From NCBI GenBank assembly GCA_044220635.1, contig JBGAQP010000001.1:146353-210352 (forward strand): a stretch of DNA of 64,000 nt, given 5' to 3'. This stretch comes from JBGAQP01 sp044220635. GTDB taxonomy: Bacteria > Pseudomonadota > Gammaproteobacteria > Burkholderiales > Usitatibacteraceae. Positions 54,701-62,691 of this stretch are shown piece after piece; within the stretch, counting starts at the first letter, position 1, and each line of letters begins with the position of its first letter. The notes beneath the pieces are model-generated. The model was not told where the DNA came from and did not search any database. It was given only the letters and a program-made list of their open reading frames with translations. The position numbers and the translations under genes are program-made.

Positions 54701-55384
54701 ATCGCGGTCGTCCGGGCCGCTTCCGGCTCTCCGCCCACCGTGATCCAGTGGGCGCCGGTTCCCGTGCCGGCGGCCTTCGACGCCTCGAGCGCGGGGCCGA
54801 TCGCGATCGCCTACTCGAGCAACAGCAGCCGCTTCGTTCTGGCCGGCAGCGGGCCCCGGTCGAACATCAGCGTATTCGGCAATTTCGCGCTCACCGCCAA
54901 TACGCAGTCGAACGGCACGATCGCGGCAACGACCTGGAGGACGGCGATCACCGGGCCGGTTTCCGCCGCGGCCCGCGAGGAGGTTCTCGACCTCGCGGTC
55001 ACCTCGACGGAAACAACGATCGCGACCACTCGCGGGACCTGGCGCCTGGACCCGTCGTCGACGGCCTGGGTCGCGGTGCGACCGCAGGTCACCAACGACG
55101 CGGCACTCGACGCCTCGGGCAAGGCCGTCGCCTTCGTCGAGGATTCGGCGTCCGGACAGCGGGTCATCGTGGCCGTGCTCGGAACGGGCACGCTGCGACA
55201 CACGGCGGCCTTCGCGCCCTCCGGCAAGGGCGAGGTGGCGATCGCGCACGACGCGCGTCGCGCCGCGGCGGTGGCCAAGGTGGGGGCCGCGTCGGGGGTC
55301 CTCGTGTTCGGGGCCGACCTGGCGCAGATCAGCGTGATCGCCGACCCGCAGGCCGGTGGCATGCGCTTCCGCCCCGGCAGTTGA
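51734..55384 (+). CDS. Large secreted beta-rich protein with HYR-like and propeller-like regions
   Basis: A 1216-residue exported protein. The signal peptide (LHRLAAAAAAILAFGALPAHA) is cleaved before QEGSIVPG. Successive beta-sandwich-like segments with scattered cysteines follow. Around residues 797-877 there is an HYR-like domain (ISCPAPITVNLG to FPLGTTSVTFTAPDVGSCSTAV). The C-terminal third (about 880-1216) looks like WD40/propeller blades (FEYAFSPDGARVAIVRNDGRAAVIDLD, HAVAWHRSGNVFAVFG). No sorting signal or membrane anchor is visible at the C-terminus. I recognise no full-length family. It stands alone with its own promoter; a surface or matrix role is a guess. Confidence 0.75.
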   Translation: MPCRRSGLVPLHRLAAAAAAILAFGALPAHAQEGSIVPGRVVGELRFANPSPEVLAQCAANPASAPSANPAPLVLRSLAGMVVAQGAYVPVNAVSGADFALGSFDLGPNTSGVSTSFLISTDSVSFSDGASYRFGSPYPAGIGVRMCSDVLPVAIDPAGRRCDQTECAALLNVRFRFTGAPADLAALDTSLTAPPAVCTAQSGIREPSTGGQILVQASSGPRPFSIPELIAGYKSIALLVRGNTEAIVSIQCQVRVSSGQTGFVVIPWSGLTPFDAARTLTAPCAPSGTPIPAQDVVFDVPVARTAGEVKGKLDLVGFAEEGAKVLLGNVWTQFVAPAQVDASNPTGPLLWGLAGVPSGQTPVIAQTLADQRDKFVIFPARDGLNTRVAVLPGLVTDLRTTFVARPRELRGQVALFDFGRTDLARLALGPFSPGESTWVRSTSHSEAVGNASLPQTGGASGIGGLSRGRLRGGYDVATGRAGLDFHLLLPGLGVPDPSNPGSNLDGSEARNVSWDYAGLYLQLAPTGIQEQLTVRPGTLLRVDSGTPAPAAPVQAAGQSYCFGRETVTLKVDPALGALHSPSATFSSTTSYEAVASGTTPVSSASASVYRTLPFAQRAASVTVPATLVAGLGYQMTSFVRYAPASATSEGQSTSVYVPAISVPSQSVVQCAGDGDTCVSIDGQTGSSSALSVGIFDATGIASPSYCLASGPASFIVKVTSTSPQRVSWVLDPPAGSTGCAHPGEQVLCDGNCNVNPQFPVSFASLPAGSHALRACATDTKTCAAQRDFVFEVRSGNLGISCPAPITVNLGAGENSIARTDPRIAPQLVATVSGTCGIPPAISDTAPESFPLGTTSVTFTAPDVGSCSTAVNVNPHLERQLGVKTVRAGVTTLDIHRATNPVATLLQSVSVGTPFEYAFSPDGARVAIVRNDGRAAVIDLDASAATVDLSSAASVPTQLKPPHAVAWHRSGNVFAVFGRRPTSGTTTTPAIAVVRAASGSPPTVIQWAPVPVPAAFDASSAGPIAIAYSSNSSRFVLAGSGPRSNISVFGNFALTANTQSNGTIAATTWRTAITGPVSAAAREEVLDLAVTSTETTIATTRGTWRLDPSSTAWVAVRPQVTNDAALDASGKAVAFVEDSASGQRVIVAVLGTGTLRHTAAFAPSGKGEVAIAHDARRAAAVAKVGAASGVLVFGADLAQISVIADPQAGGMRFRPGS

Positions 55385-55398
55385 GAAGGGCGATCCGT

Positions 55399-55423
55399 GC
55401 CGGCGCTCCCCGGGGGCGCCGGC
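55399..55423. terminator. Bidirectional hairpin between convergent genes
   Basis: GCCGGCG / CGCCGGC arms with an inner CCCC/GGGG, between the stop at 55384 (plus) and the stop at 55429 (minus). No T tract on either side. Confidence 0.45.
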
Positions 55424-55428
55424 GCCGT

Positions 55429-55722
55429 CTAGGGTGCGACGCCGTCGAGAAGGAGGAGCCGCCCGCGGCTGTTCGCGCGGCGCATCGCCTTGGGCCCGGC
55501 GTACTCCGGCGAATCCCACCAGCGCCTCGCCGCCTCCATCGAGGGGAACTCGATCAGCACGCGCCGGCGCGCGGGCCACTCGCCCTCGAGCGCCTCGACC
55601 GCGCCGCCGCGCGTGAGGAAGCGCCCGCCGTACTGCGCGATGGTGGCGGGCACGACGGCCGTGTACTCCCGGTAGCCTTCCGGGTTCGCGATCTCGATCT
55701 CGGCGAGGACGTAGGCGGCCAT
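55429..55722 (-). CDS. DUF1330 family protein
   Basis: A 97-residue ferredoxin-like-fold protein of the DUF1330/dimeric alpha-beta barrel superfamily: MAAYVLAEIEIANPEGYREYTAVVP, GGRFLTRGGAVEALEG, RVLIEFPSMEAARRWWDSPEYAGPKAMR. Family members are small dimers without a settled activity. It starts 9 bp after the EcsC-family gene stop and is probably co-transcribed with it. Confidence 0.88.
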   Translation of the reverse strand: MAAYVLAEIEIANPEGYREYTAVVPATIAQYGGRFLTRGGAVEALEGEWPARRRVLIEFPSMEAARRWWDSPEYAGPKAMRRANSRGRLLLLDGVAP

Positions 55723-55731
55723 GGGGATTCC

Positions 55732-56511
55732 TCAGAGCTTGCGGTAGGCGGCGCGCACGGGGTCCGCGCCGTGGATTTTCTCGAGGCGGCGGACGATGAA
55801 GTGGCCGCGCGCCATGTCCTGGTAGTGCCCGATGAAGGCGGTGTTGATCATCGCGCCGCCCGCGGCGCCGAGGATCGGGATCGCCTGGGCCGCCGCCTTC
55901 TCGGAGACCACGACGCCGAAGCGCGCGCCGACGAGCGCGATGAGCCGCAGCAGCGCGGGCGAGCCCGACTTCGCGAGCCCCTTCTGGGCGAGGTGCTTCG
56001 CGGCGTCCGACACGGCGGTGGCGAGCGCGGCGCGGGCGGCGAAGTAGCCCGACTCCGCGGCGTTGTCGCGCCGGTCCTTCGTGCTGCCGAGCGCGAACAC
56101 GGTGATGCAGGCGAGCTTCGTGTCGAGGTGGCGCGGGTTCTCGCCCTCACTCGCGGCGATGTCGGCGATCGAGCGCAGCATCAGCGTCGTCGAAACCGGC
56201 AGCTCCCAGCTGAGCGCGGCGAGCCCGAAGGCGCCGCCCGCGGCGCCCGAGGCCGCGGCGGCGAAGCGGTGCAGGGTGTCGCGCGAGGCCGCGCCCGGTC
56301 GCTCGCCGAGCGAAGTCACCGCCACGTCGAGCGCCTTCATGAGGGCGGCCTCGGTCGCCTTGTGCACGCCCCTCTGCCAGCGGGCGGGCAGCATCTTCAC
56401 GCCTTTCTCGACGGGCGAGCCGAGGAAGGCGCTCATCCGCGCCGCGAGGCCCGGGTTCTCGAGCAGCTCCTTGGCGCGCCGGAGGTCGGCGAGGTCGGCT
56501 TTGGATAGCAT
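55732..56511 (-). CDS. EcsC-family protein
   Basis: A 259-residue protein of the EcsC family. Conserved parts include LPARWQRGVHKATEAALMKALDVA, the Gly/Ala-rich GAAGGAFGLAALSWELPVSTTLMLRSIADIA, and AIPILGAAGGAMINTAFIGHYQDMARGHFIVRRLE. The glycine-rich hydrophobic stretches suggest membrane association. In B. subtilis EcsC lies with an ABC exporter, but none is present here, so the role is unknown. I start at the ATG giving MLSKADLAD. Confidence 0.85.
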   Translation of the reverse strand: MLSKADLADLRRAKELLENPGLAARMSAFLGSPVEKGVKMLPARWQRGVHKATEAALMKALDVAVTSLGERPGAASRDTLHRFAAAASGAAGGAFGLAALSWELPVSTTLMLRSIADIAASEGENPRHLDTKLACITVFALGSTKDRRDNAAESGYFAARAALATAVSDAAKHLAQKGLAKSGSPALLRLIALVGARFGVVVSEKAAAQAIPILGAAGGAMINTAFIGHYQDMARGHFIVRRLEKIHGADPVRAAYRKL

Positions 56512-56542
56512 GGCGGGGATCGCGGGGCCGGGCCCCATTCGT

Positions 56543-57811
56543 TCAATAAGTGTACGTGAGGGTGAGCCAGGTCTTGGTCACCGCCGCCTGCGAGGGTTGG
56601 GAGAGCGGCCGCGATCCCGGGCGGTAGCGCGCGTACTGCAGGCGGACGATGCCGTTGTCCCACGCGGCCCAGGTCACGCCGAGGTCCGTCTCGCGGCCGT
56701 AGTCGAGGTCGCCGTAGTCCGAGCGGAAGCGGTGCTCCTCGCCGTAGACGACGAACGCCCCGAGCTGCAGGCGGCCCGTCGCCCAGCGGTCGCGCAGCCC
56801 CGCGCGCGGGGTGTTGAAGAAATGCAGCGTCCAGCCGTTGAACGCGTAGAAGTCCGTGAGCGGCGTCTGCAGCCCGTAGAGGCCGTTGTTGCTGCCCTTG
56901 AGCTCCTCGTCGTAGCGAAGCGTCCAGCGCTCGGTGCCCACGCCCGCGCCGAGGCGCCAGTAGTCGGCGTCGATGCGCGCGTCGCCCCCGGAGAACGCCC
57001 GCTGGGAGGCCCATTCCGCGACGTAGGAGACGTCGACGGGCAGGCGGGCGCGCCACAGGCCCTCGGCGCGCACGCCGAGCACGCGGTAGGAATTGTCCGC
57101 GAAGCCGGTGGACGCCCCGTTCTGCGCCTCGTCGTGGAAGACGGCGTAGGCCGCGAGACCGTGGTCGGGCGCCGGGTTCCAGGCCGCGTTCGCGAGCGCG
57201 AGGTTCAGCCGGTCCTCCTCGCCCGAGGTGGCGCGCTGGTTGCCGTACCACGCCGCGTGCAGCTCCGCATTCTCGAGGCCCGCCCAGGTCGCGGCCACGC
57301 CGTCGAAGAGCTGCGGGACCTGGCGGAAATCGTTGTCGCTCACGAAGCGCTGGTTGTTGAGCCGCACCACTTGGCGTCCGGCGCGGATGCGCGTCGCGGG
57401 AAGGCCCGTGTAGTCGACGAAGGCGCGGTTGAGGCCGGCGTGGCGCGGATCGGGCAGCAGCGGATAGGGCGAGGTCGCCGCCTGCGAGGGGTCGTCGTTG
57501 AAGCGCGCCGCGCCCGGGTGCGCGGTGGCGATCGCCTCCAGGGTGAGCCGCAGGTCCTCGCGGGCCGCGCCCTGCCAACCCGCGGCCGCGCGCAGCGTCC
57601 AGCCCTCGGCGCGCTCGGGCTTGTTGGACTCCTCGATGAGGTTGTAGCGCGGGCGCAGCTCGAGAAGCCACCGCCCGGTGGAGAAGGAGGGCCCGGGGGC
57701 GGATTCGCCCTCGGTGGCGGCGACGGCCGATGCGGCCGCGGCGAAGGCGAGCACGAAAGCGAGGCGCGCCGCGCGCGGCCTGTCTAGAATAGACCCGATG
57801 CCCCGAGCCAC
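56543..57811 (-). CDS. Outer-membrane porin of the alginate-export/OprB-like type
   Basis: A 422-residue beta-barrel protein ending in an aromatic (LTLTYTY), the usual barrel-insertion signal. The signal peptide RPRAARLAFVLAFAAAASAVA precedes ELRPRYNLIEESNK, and alternating amphipathic strands with AGRQVVRLNNQRFVSDNDFRQVPQLFDGVAA follow, as in alginate-export-domain porins. No ATG fits; the GTG at 57811 has AGGAGAAGGAG upstream and gives a proper signal peptide, but it overlaps the divergent gene by 14 bp. The substrate is unknown. Confidence 0.8.
   Translation of the reverse strand: MARGIGSILDRPRAARLAFVLAFAAAASAVAATEGESAPGPSFSTGRWLLELRPRYNLIEESNKPERAEGWTLRAAAGWQGAAREDLRLTLEAIATAHPGAARFNDDPSQAATSPYPLLPDPRHAGLNRAFVDYTGLPATRIRAGRQVVRLNNQRFVSDNDFRQVPQLFDGVAATWAGLENAELHAAWYGNQRATSGEEDRLNLALANAAWNPAPDHGLAAYAVFHDEAQNGASTGFADNSYRVLGVRAEGLWRARLPVDVSYVAEWASQRAFSGGDARIDADYWRLGAGVGTERWTLRYDEELKGSNNGLYGLQTPLTDFYAFNGWTLHFFNTPRAGLRDRWATGRLQLGAFVVYGEEHRFRSDYGDLDYGRETDLGVTWAAWDNGIVRLQYARYRPGSRPLSQPSQAAVTKTWLTLTYTY
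57785..57790 (+). promoter_or_regulatory. Candidate -10 for leaderless expression of the cupredoxin-like gene
   Basis: TAGAAT followed by 7 nt and then the ATG at 57798, the same geometry as at 21638-21651. I see no convincing -35. The site lies within the 5' end of the divergent porin gene. Confidence 0.35.
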
Positions 57812-58442
57812 GGTTCTGCTTCTCCTTCTCCTGGCGCTGCACCCCGCGGCGACGGCTTCGGCCGCCAGCGTCGAGGCGCAGGTGCGCGATGCGGCCGGCA
57901 CGCCGCTCGCCGACGCCGTGATCCACGCGATGCCGGCCTCGGGGCCGACGGAGGCGAAAGGCGCGAAGACCGCGGCCATCGAGCAGGTCGACCGGGAGTT
58001 CGTGCCCTATGTTAGCGCGATCCAGACGGGCACCGCCGTCTCCTTCCCCAACCGCGACGCGATCCTGCACCACGTCTATTCCTTCTCCCCGGCCAAGCCC
58101 TTCGAGATCAAGCTCTACCAGGGCCGCTCGCCCACGCAGATCGTGTTCGACAAGCCCGGCGTGGTCACGCTCGGCTGCAACATCCACGACTGGATGATCG
58201 GCCACGTCCTCGTGGTCTCGACGCCGCACTTCGCCACGACCGGGCGCGACGGCATCGCGCGGCTGAGGGAGCTGCCCGCCGGGTCCTACGAGCTCGCCGC
58301 CTGGCACCCGCAGCAGCGCTCCGCCGCCCCCGCGCAGACGCTGCGCCTGGAGGCCGACACCGCCGCGAAGGCGGGCTTCGCGGTCGACGCGGCGCCGCGG
58401 CGCGCGAAGTACAAGCCGCCCCTCGACCGGCTCCGGTACTGA
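57798..58442 (+). CDS. Exported cupredoxin-like (methylamine-utilisation-type) protein
   Basis: A 214-residue periplasmic protein with signal peptide MPRATVLLLLLLALHPAATA. The cupredoxin region has NRDAILHHVYSFSPAKPF and a copper-type ligand set: His91 or 92, Cys127, His130 and Met133 in LGCNIHDWM. Proteins of this type often precede sensory or respiratory genes. The stop overlaps the next ATG by one base (TGATG), so it is coupled to the GGDEF-EAL gene, perhaps sensing copper or redox state for it. Confidence 0.82.
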   Translation: MPRATVLLLLLLALHPAATASAASVEAQVRDAAGTPLADAVIHAMPASGPTEAKGAKTAAIEQVDREFVPYVSAIQTGTAVSFPNRDAILHHVYSFSPAKPFEIKLYQGRSPTQIVFDKPGVVTLGCNIHDWMIGHVLVVSTPHFATTGRDGIARLRELPAGSYELAAWHPQQRSAAPAQTLRLEADTAAKAGFAVDAAPRRAKYKPPLDRLRY

Positions 58443-60778
58443 TGGTCACGAGCCTGCGCTGGCGCATCGCGCTCTTCTTCGTCGTGCTCCTGGTCCTCGT
58501 GCTGGGGGTGGCGGCGATCCTCGTCACGCGGGCGAACGCGCAGATCGCGCGCGACACGATCGACCAGCAGCTCGTGCAGGGCGAGCGCGTCTTCCAGCGC
58601 CTGCTCGCCCAGAACCAGGCGCGGCTGCAGCAGGGCGCGGCGATCCTCTCGGCGGACTTCGCCTTCCGGCAGGCGATCGCCTCGAACGACGCGGGCACGA
58701 TCCTCTCGGTGCTCCGCAACCACGGCGCGCGCGTGGGGGCGGCCGCCATGGTGCTCGTCTCCCTCGAGGGCCGCGTGCGCGCCGACACCCAGGACCCGAC
58801 GCGCGCGGGCAAGCCCTTCGCCTTCGGCTCGCTGCTGGGCCAGGCGGCCGCGGCGAACCACGCCTCCTCGCTCGTGCACTTCGACGGGCGGCTCTACCAG
58901 CTCATCGTCGTGCCCGTGCTCGCCCCCGAGCCGATCGCCTGGGTCGCGCTCGCCTTCGACGTGGACGACCGCATCGCCAACGAGCTGCGCGACCTCACCG
59001 AGCTCGAGGTCTCCTTCCTCAGCCGGCGGCGGGGCCAGGCCTGGCAGGCCAACGCCTCGACGCTCGCCCCGGAGCTGCGCGCGGCGCTCGCCACCGCCCT
59101 CGCCCACCCCGCCCCGGGCCCGGCCCGCGAGGTCGAGCTCGGCGGCGAGCCCTACGAGACCCGCGTGAGCACGCTCGCCACGCCCGACGGCACCGAGGTC
59201 GCCGCGGTGCTCCAGCGCCAGCTCGCCGTGGGTCTGCGCCCCTTCAAGCGCATCGACGCCGTGTTCACGGGCCTCGCGGTCGCGGCCATCGCCTTCCTCG
59301 TCGCCGGCAGCGTCCTCATCGCGCGCGAGATCACGCGCCCGCTCCAGCAGCTCACGGGGGCCGCGCGGCGCATCCAGCAGGGCGACTACGCGACGGCCGT
59401 CGAGAAGGGGCCCAAGGGAGAGATCGGCGAGCTCGCCGAGAGCTTCAACCACATGCTCGAGGGCATCCGCAGCCGCGAGAAGGAGATCCTGCGCCTCGCC
59501 TACGAGGACGTGCTCACCGGGCTTCCCAACCGCGCGATGTTCAACGGCCAGCTCGAGCAGGCGGTGCGCATGGCGCGGCGCTCGGGCGAGCCGCTCGCCG
59601 TGATGCTGCTCGACCTCGACCGGTTCAAGGCCATCAACGAGACCCTCGGCCATCCCGTCGGCGACCAGGCGCTGCGCGTGGTCGCGGGGCGCATCCGCGC
59701 CGCGCTTCGCGACTCCGACGTGGTCGCGCGCCTGGGCGGCGACGAGTTCGCGGTGCTGCTCGCCACGGGCGACGCCGACCGCTCCCCCGCCGTGGCCGCC
59801 AAGATCGCGCGGGTGCTCGAGGCGCCGATCGTCGTCGACGGGCAGTCCATGGACCTCGCGGCGTCGATCGGCATCGCCCGCTTCCCCGCCCACGGCGAGG
59901 ACGCGAGCGCGCTGATGAGGGCCGCCGACGTCGCGATGTACGCCGCGAAGCGCGACAAGACCGGCGTGGGCGTCTACGACCCGAGCCACGACGAGCGCCG
60001 CCAGGAGCACCTGACGCTCCTGGGCGAGCTGCGCCGGGCCGTGGAAAGCGACCAGCTCGTCCTCTACTACCAGCCGAAGGTGAGCCTCGCGGGCGGCGGG
60101 ACCCACGCGGTCGAGGCGCTGGTGCGCTGGCGCCACCCGCAGCGCGGCATCGTGTCGCCCGCGGACTTCATCCCCTTCGCGGAGCAGACCGGCTACATCG
60201 GCGCGATCACGCGCCAGGTGGTCGAGCGGGCGATCGCGCAGTGCGGCGCGTGGCGGCGCTCGGGCGTGGACGTGCGCGTCTCGGTGAACGTCTCCGCGCG
60301 CGACCTGAGGGACGGCAGCGTCTTCGGGGAGGCCGTGGCCGCGGCGCTGCGCGAGCACGCCGTGCCCCCCGCGCTCCTGTGCCTGGAGATCACCGAGAGC
60401 GCCCTCATGGACGACCCGAGGAGCGCGCAATCCGCGCTCGCGATCCTGCGCGAGCTCGGCATCGCCGCCTCGATCGACGACTACGGCACGGGCTACTCCT
60501 CGCTCGCCTACATCAAGCAGCTCGCCGTGAGCGAGCTGAAGATCGACCGGACCTTCGTCGGCGGCATGGAGGCCGACCAGCGCAACGCCGCGATCGTGCG
60601 CTCGACGATCGAGCTCGGCCACAACCTCGGGCTCACGGTCGTGGCCGAGGGCGTGGAGACCGGCCACGAGCTCGACGAGCTCCGGCGCTTCGGGTGCGAT
60701 GCCGCGCAGGGCTTCCACTTCGCGCGGCCCATGCCCGCGGCGGAGCTCGAGGCCTGGTGGAGGAAGCCGGCGGCCTGA
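58442..60778 (+). CDS. Membrane-bound GGDEF-EAL cyclic-di-GMP enzyme
   Basis: A 778-residue inner-membrane protein. An N-terminal helix (IALFFVVLLVLVLGVAAILV), a periplasmic sensor of about 240 residues and a second helix (GLAVAAIAFLVAGSVLIA) lead to a HAMP domain (REITRPLQQLTGAARRIQQGDY). The GGDEF domain has an intact GGDEF at 432-436, and the EAL domain has EAL at 558-560 with ESALMDDP, DDYGTGYSSL and KIDRTFV. Both activities could be present, and the direction cannot be told. The coupled cupredoxin-like gene upstream may supply the signal. Confidence 0.92.
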   Translation: MVTSLRWRIALFFVVLLVLVLGVAAILVTRANAQIARDTIDQQLVQGERVFQRLLAQNQARLQQGAAILSADFAFRQAIASNDAGTILSVLRNHGARVGAAAMVLVSLEGRVRADTQDPTRAGKPFAFGSLLGQAAAANHASSLVHFDGRLYQLIVVPVLAPEPIAWVALAFDVDDRIANELRDLTELEVSFLSRRRGQAWQANASTLAPELRAALATALAHPAPGPAREVELGGEPYETRVSTLATPDGTEVAAVLQRQLAVGLRPFKRIDAVFTGLAVAAIAFLVAGSVLIAREITRPLQQLTGAARRIQQGDYATAVEKGPKGEIGELAESFNHMLEGIRSREKEILRLAYEDVLTGLPNRAMFNGQLEQAVRMARRSGEPLAVMLLDLDRFKAINETLGHPVGDQALRVVAGRIRAALRDSDVVARLGGDEFAVLLATGDADRSPAVAAKIARVLEAPIVVDGQSMDLAASIGIARFPAHGEDASALMRAADVAMYAAKRDKTGVGVYDPSHDERRQEHLTLLGELRRAVESDQLVLYYQPKVSLAGGGTHAVEALVRWRHPQRGIVSPADFIPFAEQTGYIGAITRQVVERAIAQCGAWRRSGVDVRVSVNVSARDLRDGSVFGEAVAAALREHAVPPALLCLEITESALMDDPRSAQSALAILRELGIAASIDDYGTGYSSLAYIKQLAVSELKIDRTFVGGMEADQRNAAIVRSTIELGHNLGLTVVAEGVETGHELDELRRFGCDAAQGFHFARPMPAAELEAWWRKPAA

Positions 60779-60786
60779 GCGCAGCC

Positions 60787-62691
60787 TCAGGCCGGGCGGG
60801 AGAAGAGGCGGCTCGGGATCGCGCGGATGCGGTCGATGAGGCGCGCGCCCCAGAGCGAGGTCCGCGCCTGCACGCTCTCGTTGACCTTGTGCTGGTGCAG
60901 CAGGGTGGGCGCCTGCCTGAAGGCGGCGTACTTGCGCAGCGCCGAGTCCACGTGCGTGCGCAGCTGCCGGGCGTTCACGGGCTTTCCGAGGAAGCGGTAG
61001 ATCTGCGCCTGGTTGATGAGCTCGATCACGAGCTCGGAATCGGGCGCCTCGGTCACGAGGATCGAGAGGATCTCGGGATGCTCGGCCTTGAGCAGCTTGA
61101 AGAGGGTGATGAGGCCGTCCTTGCCCGCGGCGAGGTCGGCGATGATCACCGCCACCTCCTCGCCCTCGAGCGCCTTCACCGCGTCGATGGGGTCGGCGAC
61201 CAGGCGCACGGGGACGGAAGCGCCGAGCAGCTGCCTGAGCCCCTCGGAGAGCTCGGGGCCCGGGTCGATCACGAGCACCGAGGCGCCGGTGTCGGGCAGC
61301 GCGCCCGCGGCGGGCGCGGGAGCCGCCGCGAGCTCGAAGGCGATCGCGACGGCATCGGCGATCGTCTTGCGGATGTCCTCGTTGTCCCAGGGCTTCTTCA
61401 CGAAGCGGTAGACCTCGCCCTCGTTGATGGAGCCGACGATGGCGGCGAGGTCCGAGTAGCCGGTGAGGAGCATGCGCACGGCGTTGGGGGCGAGCTCCTT
61501 CACCTGGCGCAGCAGCTCCACGCCCGTCATCTCCGGCATGCGCTGGTCGCTTACCACGACGTGGATGCCGAAGCGCTTGACGAACTCGAGCCCGAGGGCG
61601 CCGCTCTCGGCGGTGAACACGTGGTACTGGGAGCGGAAGAGCGTGCGCAGGGCGTTGAGGATGCGCTCCTCGTCGTCGACGAAGAGCACGCGCGCCTTGC
61701 GCCCGTCGCCGCCCGCGGCGAAGGTCCCGGGGCCGGCCGCACCCTCGGGTCCCGCGAGCACGCCCGCGTCCTTGGCGCCGGCGATGAGCTTCGCCTTGTC
61801 GAGAAGGCTCGCCATCGCGGGCGGCCCCGGGGCCGAGGCCGCCGCCGCGCTCGCGAGCGGCCCGCCGAGGCTGTCCTCCAGGCCCTTCCGGAGCGCCTCG
61901 GCGAGGTCGCGCGCGGAGGCGAAGCGCTCGCCGGGCTCCTTGGCGAGCGCCTTCTGGATCACCCAGTCGAGCTGCCAGGAGATCTTGGGGTTGTGGGTGG
62001 AGGGGTTCGGGGGCCGCTCCTGGATCACGCGGCGCATGATCTCCACGCTCGAGCCCCCGAAGGGCTTCACGCCCGTGAGCAGCTCGTAGACGATCACGCC
62101 GACCTGGTAGAGGTCCGTGAGCGGGGTCGCCTGGTGCCCGGAGAACTGCTCGGGCGCCATGTAGTGGGGGGTGCCGACGATGTCGCCGATCTGCGTGAGG
62201 TTCGAGGTGTCGATCCGCGCGACCCCGAAGTCCGTGATCTTGATGCGCCCGTCGTCGTTGATGAGGATGTTGGCGGGCTTGAGGTCGCGGTGAACCACGC
62301 CCTGCCCGTGGGAGTAGCCCAGGCCGTCGAGGATCTGGCGCACGATCTCCCAGGCGTCCTTGAAGCCGTACTTCGTCACTTCCTTCAGGTGCGCCTGCAG
62401 GCTCTTGCCGTTGACGAGCTCCATCACGATGCAGGCGATCTCGTCGGTCTCGATGAAGTCGTAGATCGCGGCGATGCGTGGGTGCGTGAGGCGGCCCACC
62501 GCCTGCGCCTCGTGGCGGAAACGCGCGAGCGTGTGCTCGAGCTCGGTCGCGTCGATGCTCGACTTGGCGACGACCTTGAGCGCGACGGGGCGCTTGATGC
62601 CCGTGTCGAAGCCGCGGTAGACCACGCCCGCGGCGCCCTTGCCGAGGATGCCCTGGATCTCGTACTTGCCGATGCGCTCGGGGATGTTCAC
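60787..62691 (-). CDS. Ser/Thr protein kinase fused to two receiver domains
   Basis: A 634-residue cytoplasmic protein. The PknB-like kinase (about 1-270) is complete: glycine loop GILGKGAAGVV, Lys39, HRD at 134-136, DFG at 154-156, APE at 179-181. An Ala/Pro linker leads to receiver 1 (about 334-450) with acidic pair DDE, phospho-acceptor Asp382 in SDQRMPEMTG, Thr410 and Lys433. Receiver 2 (about 470-590) has a weakened acidic pocket (VIDPG) but keeps Asp519 and FLGKPV. The ATG overlaps the stop of the upstream histidine kinase (ATGA), making a likely kinase-to-receiver-to-kinase relay. Confidence 0.9.
   Translation of the reverse strand: MNIPERIGKYEIQGILGKGAAGVVYRGFDTGIKRPVALKVVAKSSIDATELEHTLARFRHEAQAVGRLTHPRIAAIYDFIETDEIACIVMELVNGKSLQAHLKEVTKYGFKDAWEIVRQILDGLGYSHGQGVVHRDLKPANILINDDGRIKITDFGVARIDTSNLTQIGDIVGTPHYMAPEQFSGHQATPLTDLYQVGVIVYELLTGVKPFGGSSVEIMRRVIQERPPNPSTHNPKISWQLDWVIQKALAKEPGERFASARDLAEALRKGLEDSLGGPLASAAAASAPGPPAMASLLDKAKLIAGAKDAGVLAGPEGAAGPGTFAAGGDGRKARVLFVDDEERILNALRTLFRSQYHVFTAESGALGLEFVKRFGIHVVVSDQRMPEMTGVELLRQVKELAPNAVRMLLTGYSDLAAIVGSINEGEVYRFVKKPWDNEDIRKTIADAVAIAFELAAAPAPAAGALPDTGASVLVIDPGPELSEGLRQLLGASVPVRLVADPIDAVKALEGEEVAVIIADLAAGKDGLITLFKLLKAEHPEILSILVTEAPDSELVIELINQAQIYRFLGKPVNARQLRTHVDSALRKYAAFRQAPTLLHQHKVNESVQARTSLWGARLIDRIRAIPSRLFSRPA

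Noticed and set aside
51698..55579. Very long antisense frame (about 1290 codons) opposite the large secreted protein
   Set aside because: Arg/Gly/Ala-rich shadow typical of GC-rich DNA, no start with a ribosome site, and the sense frame has a signal peptide.
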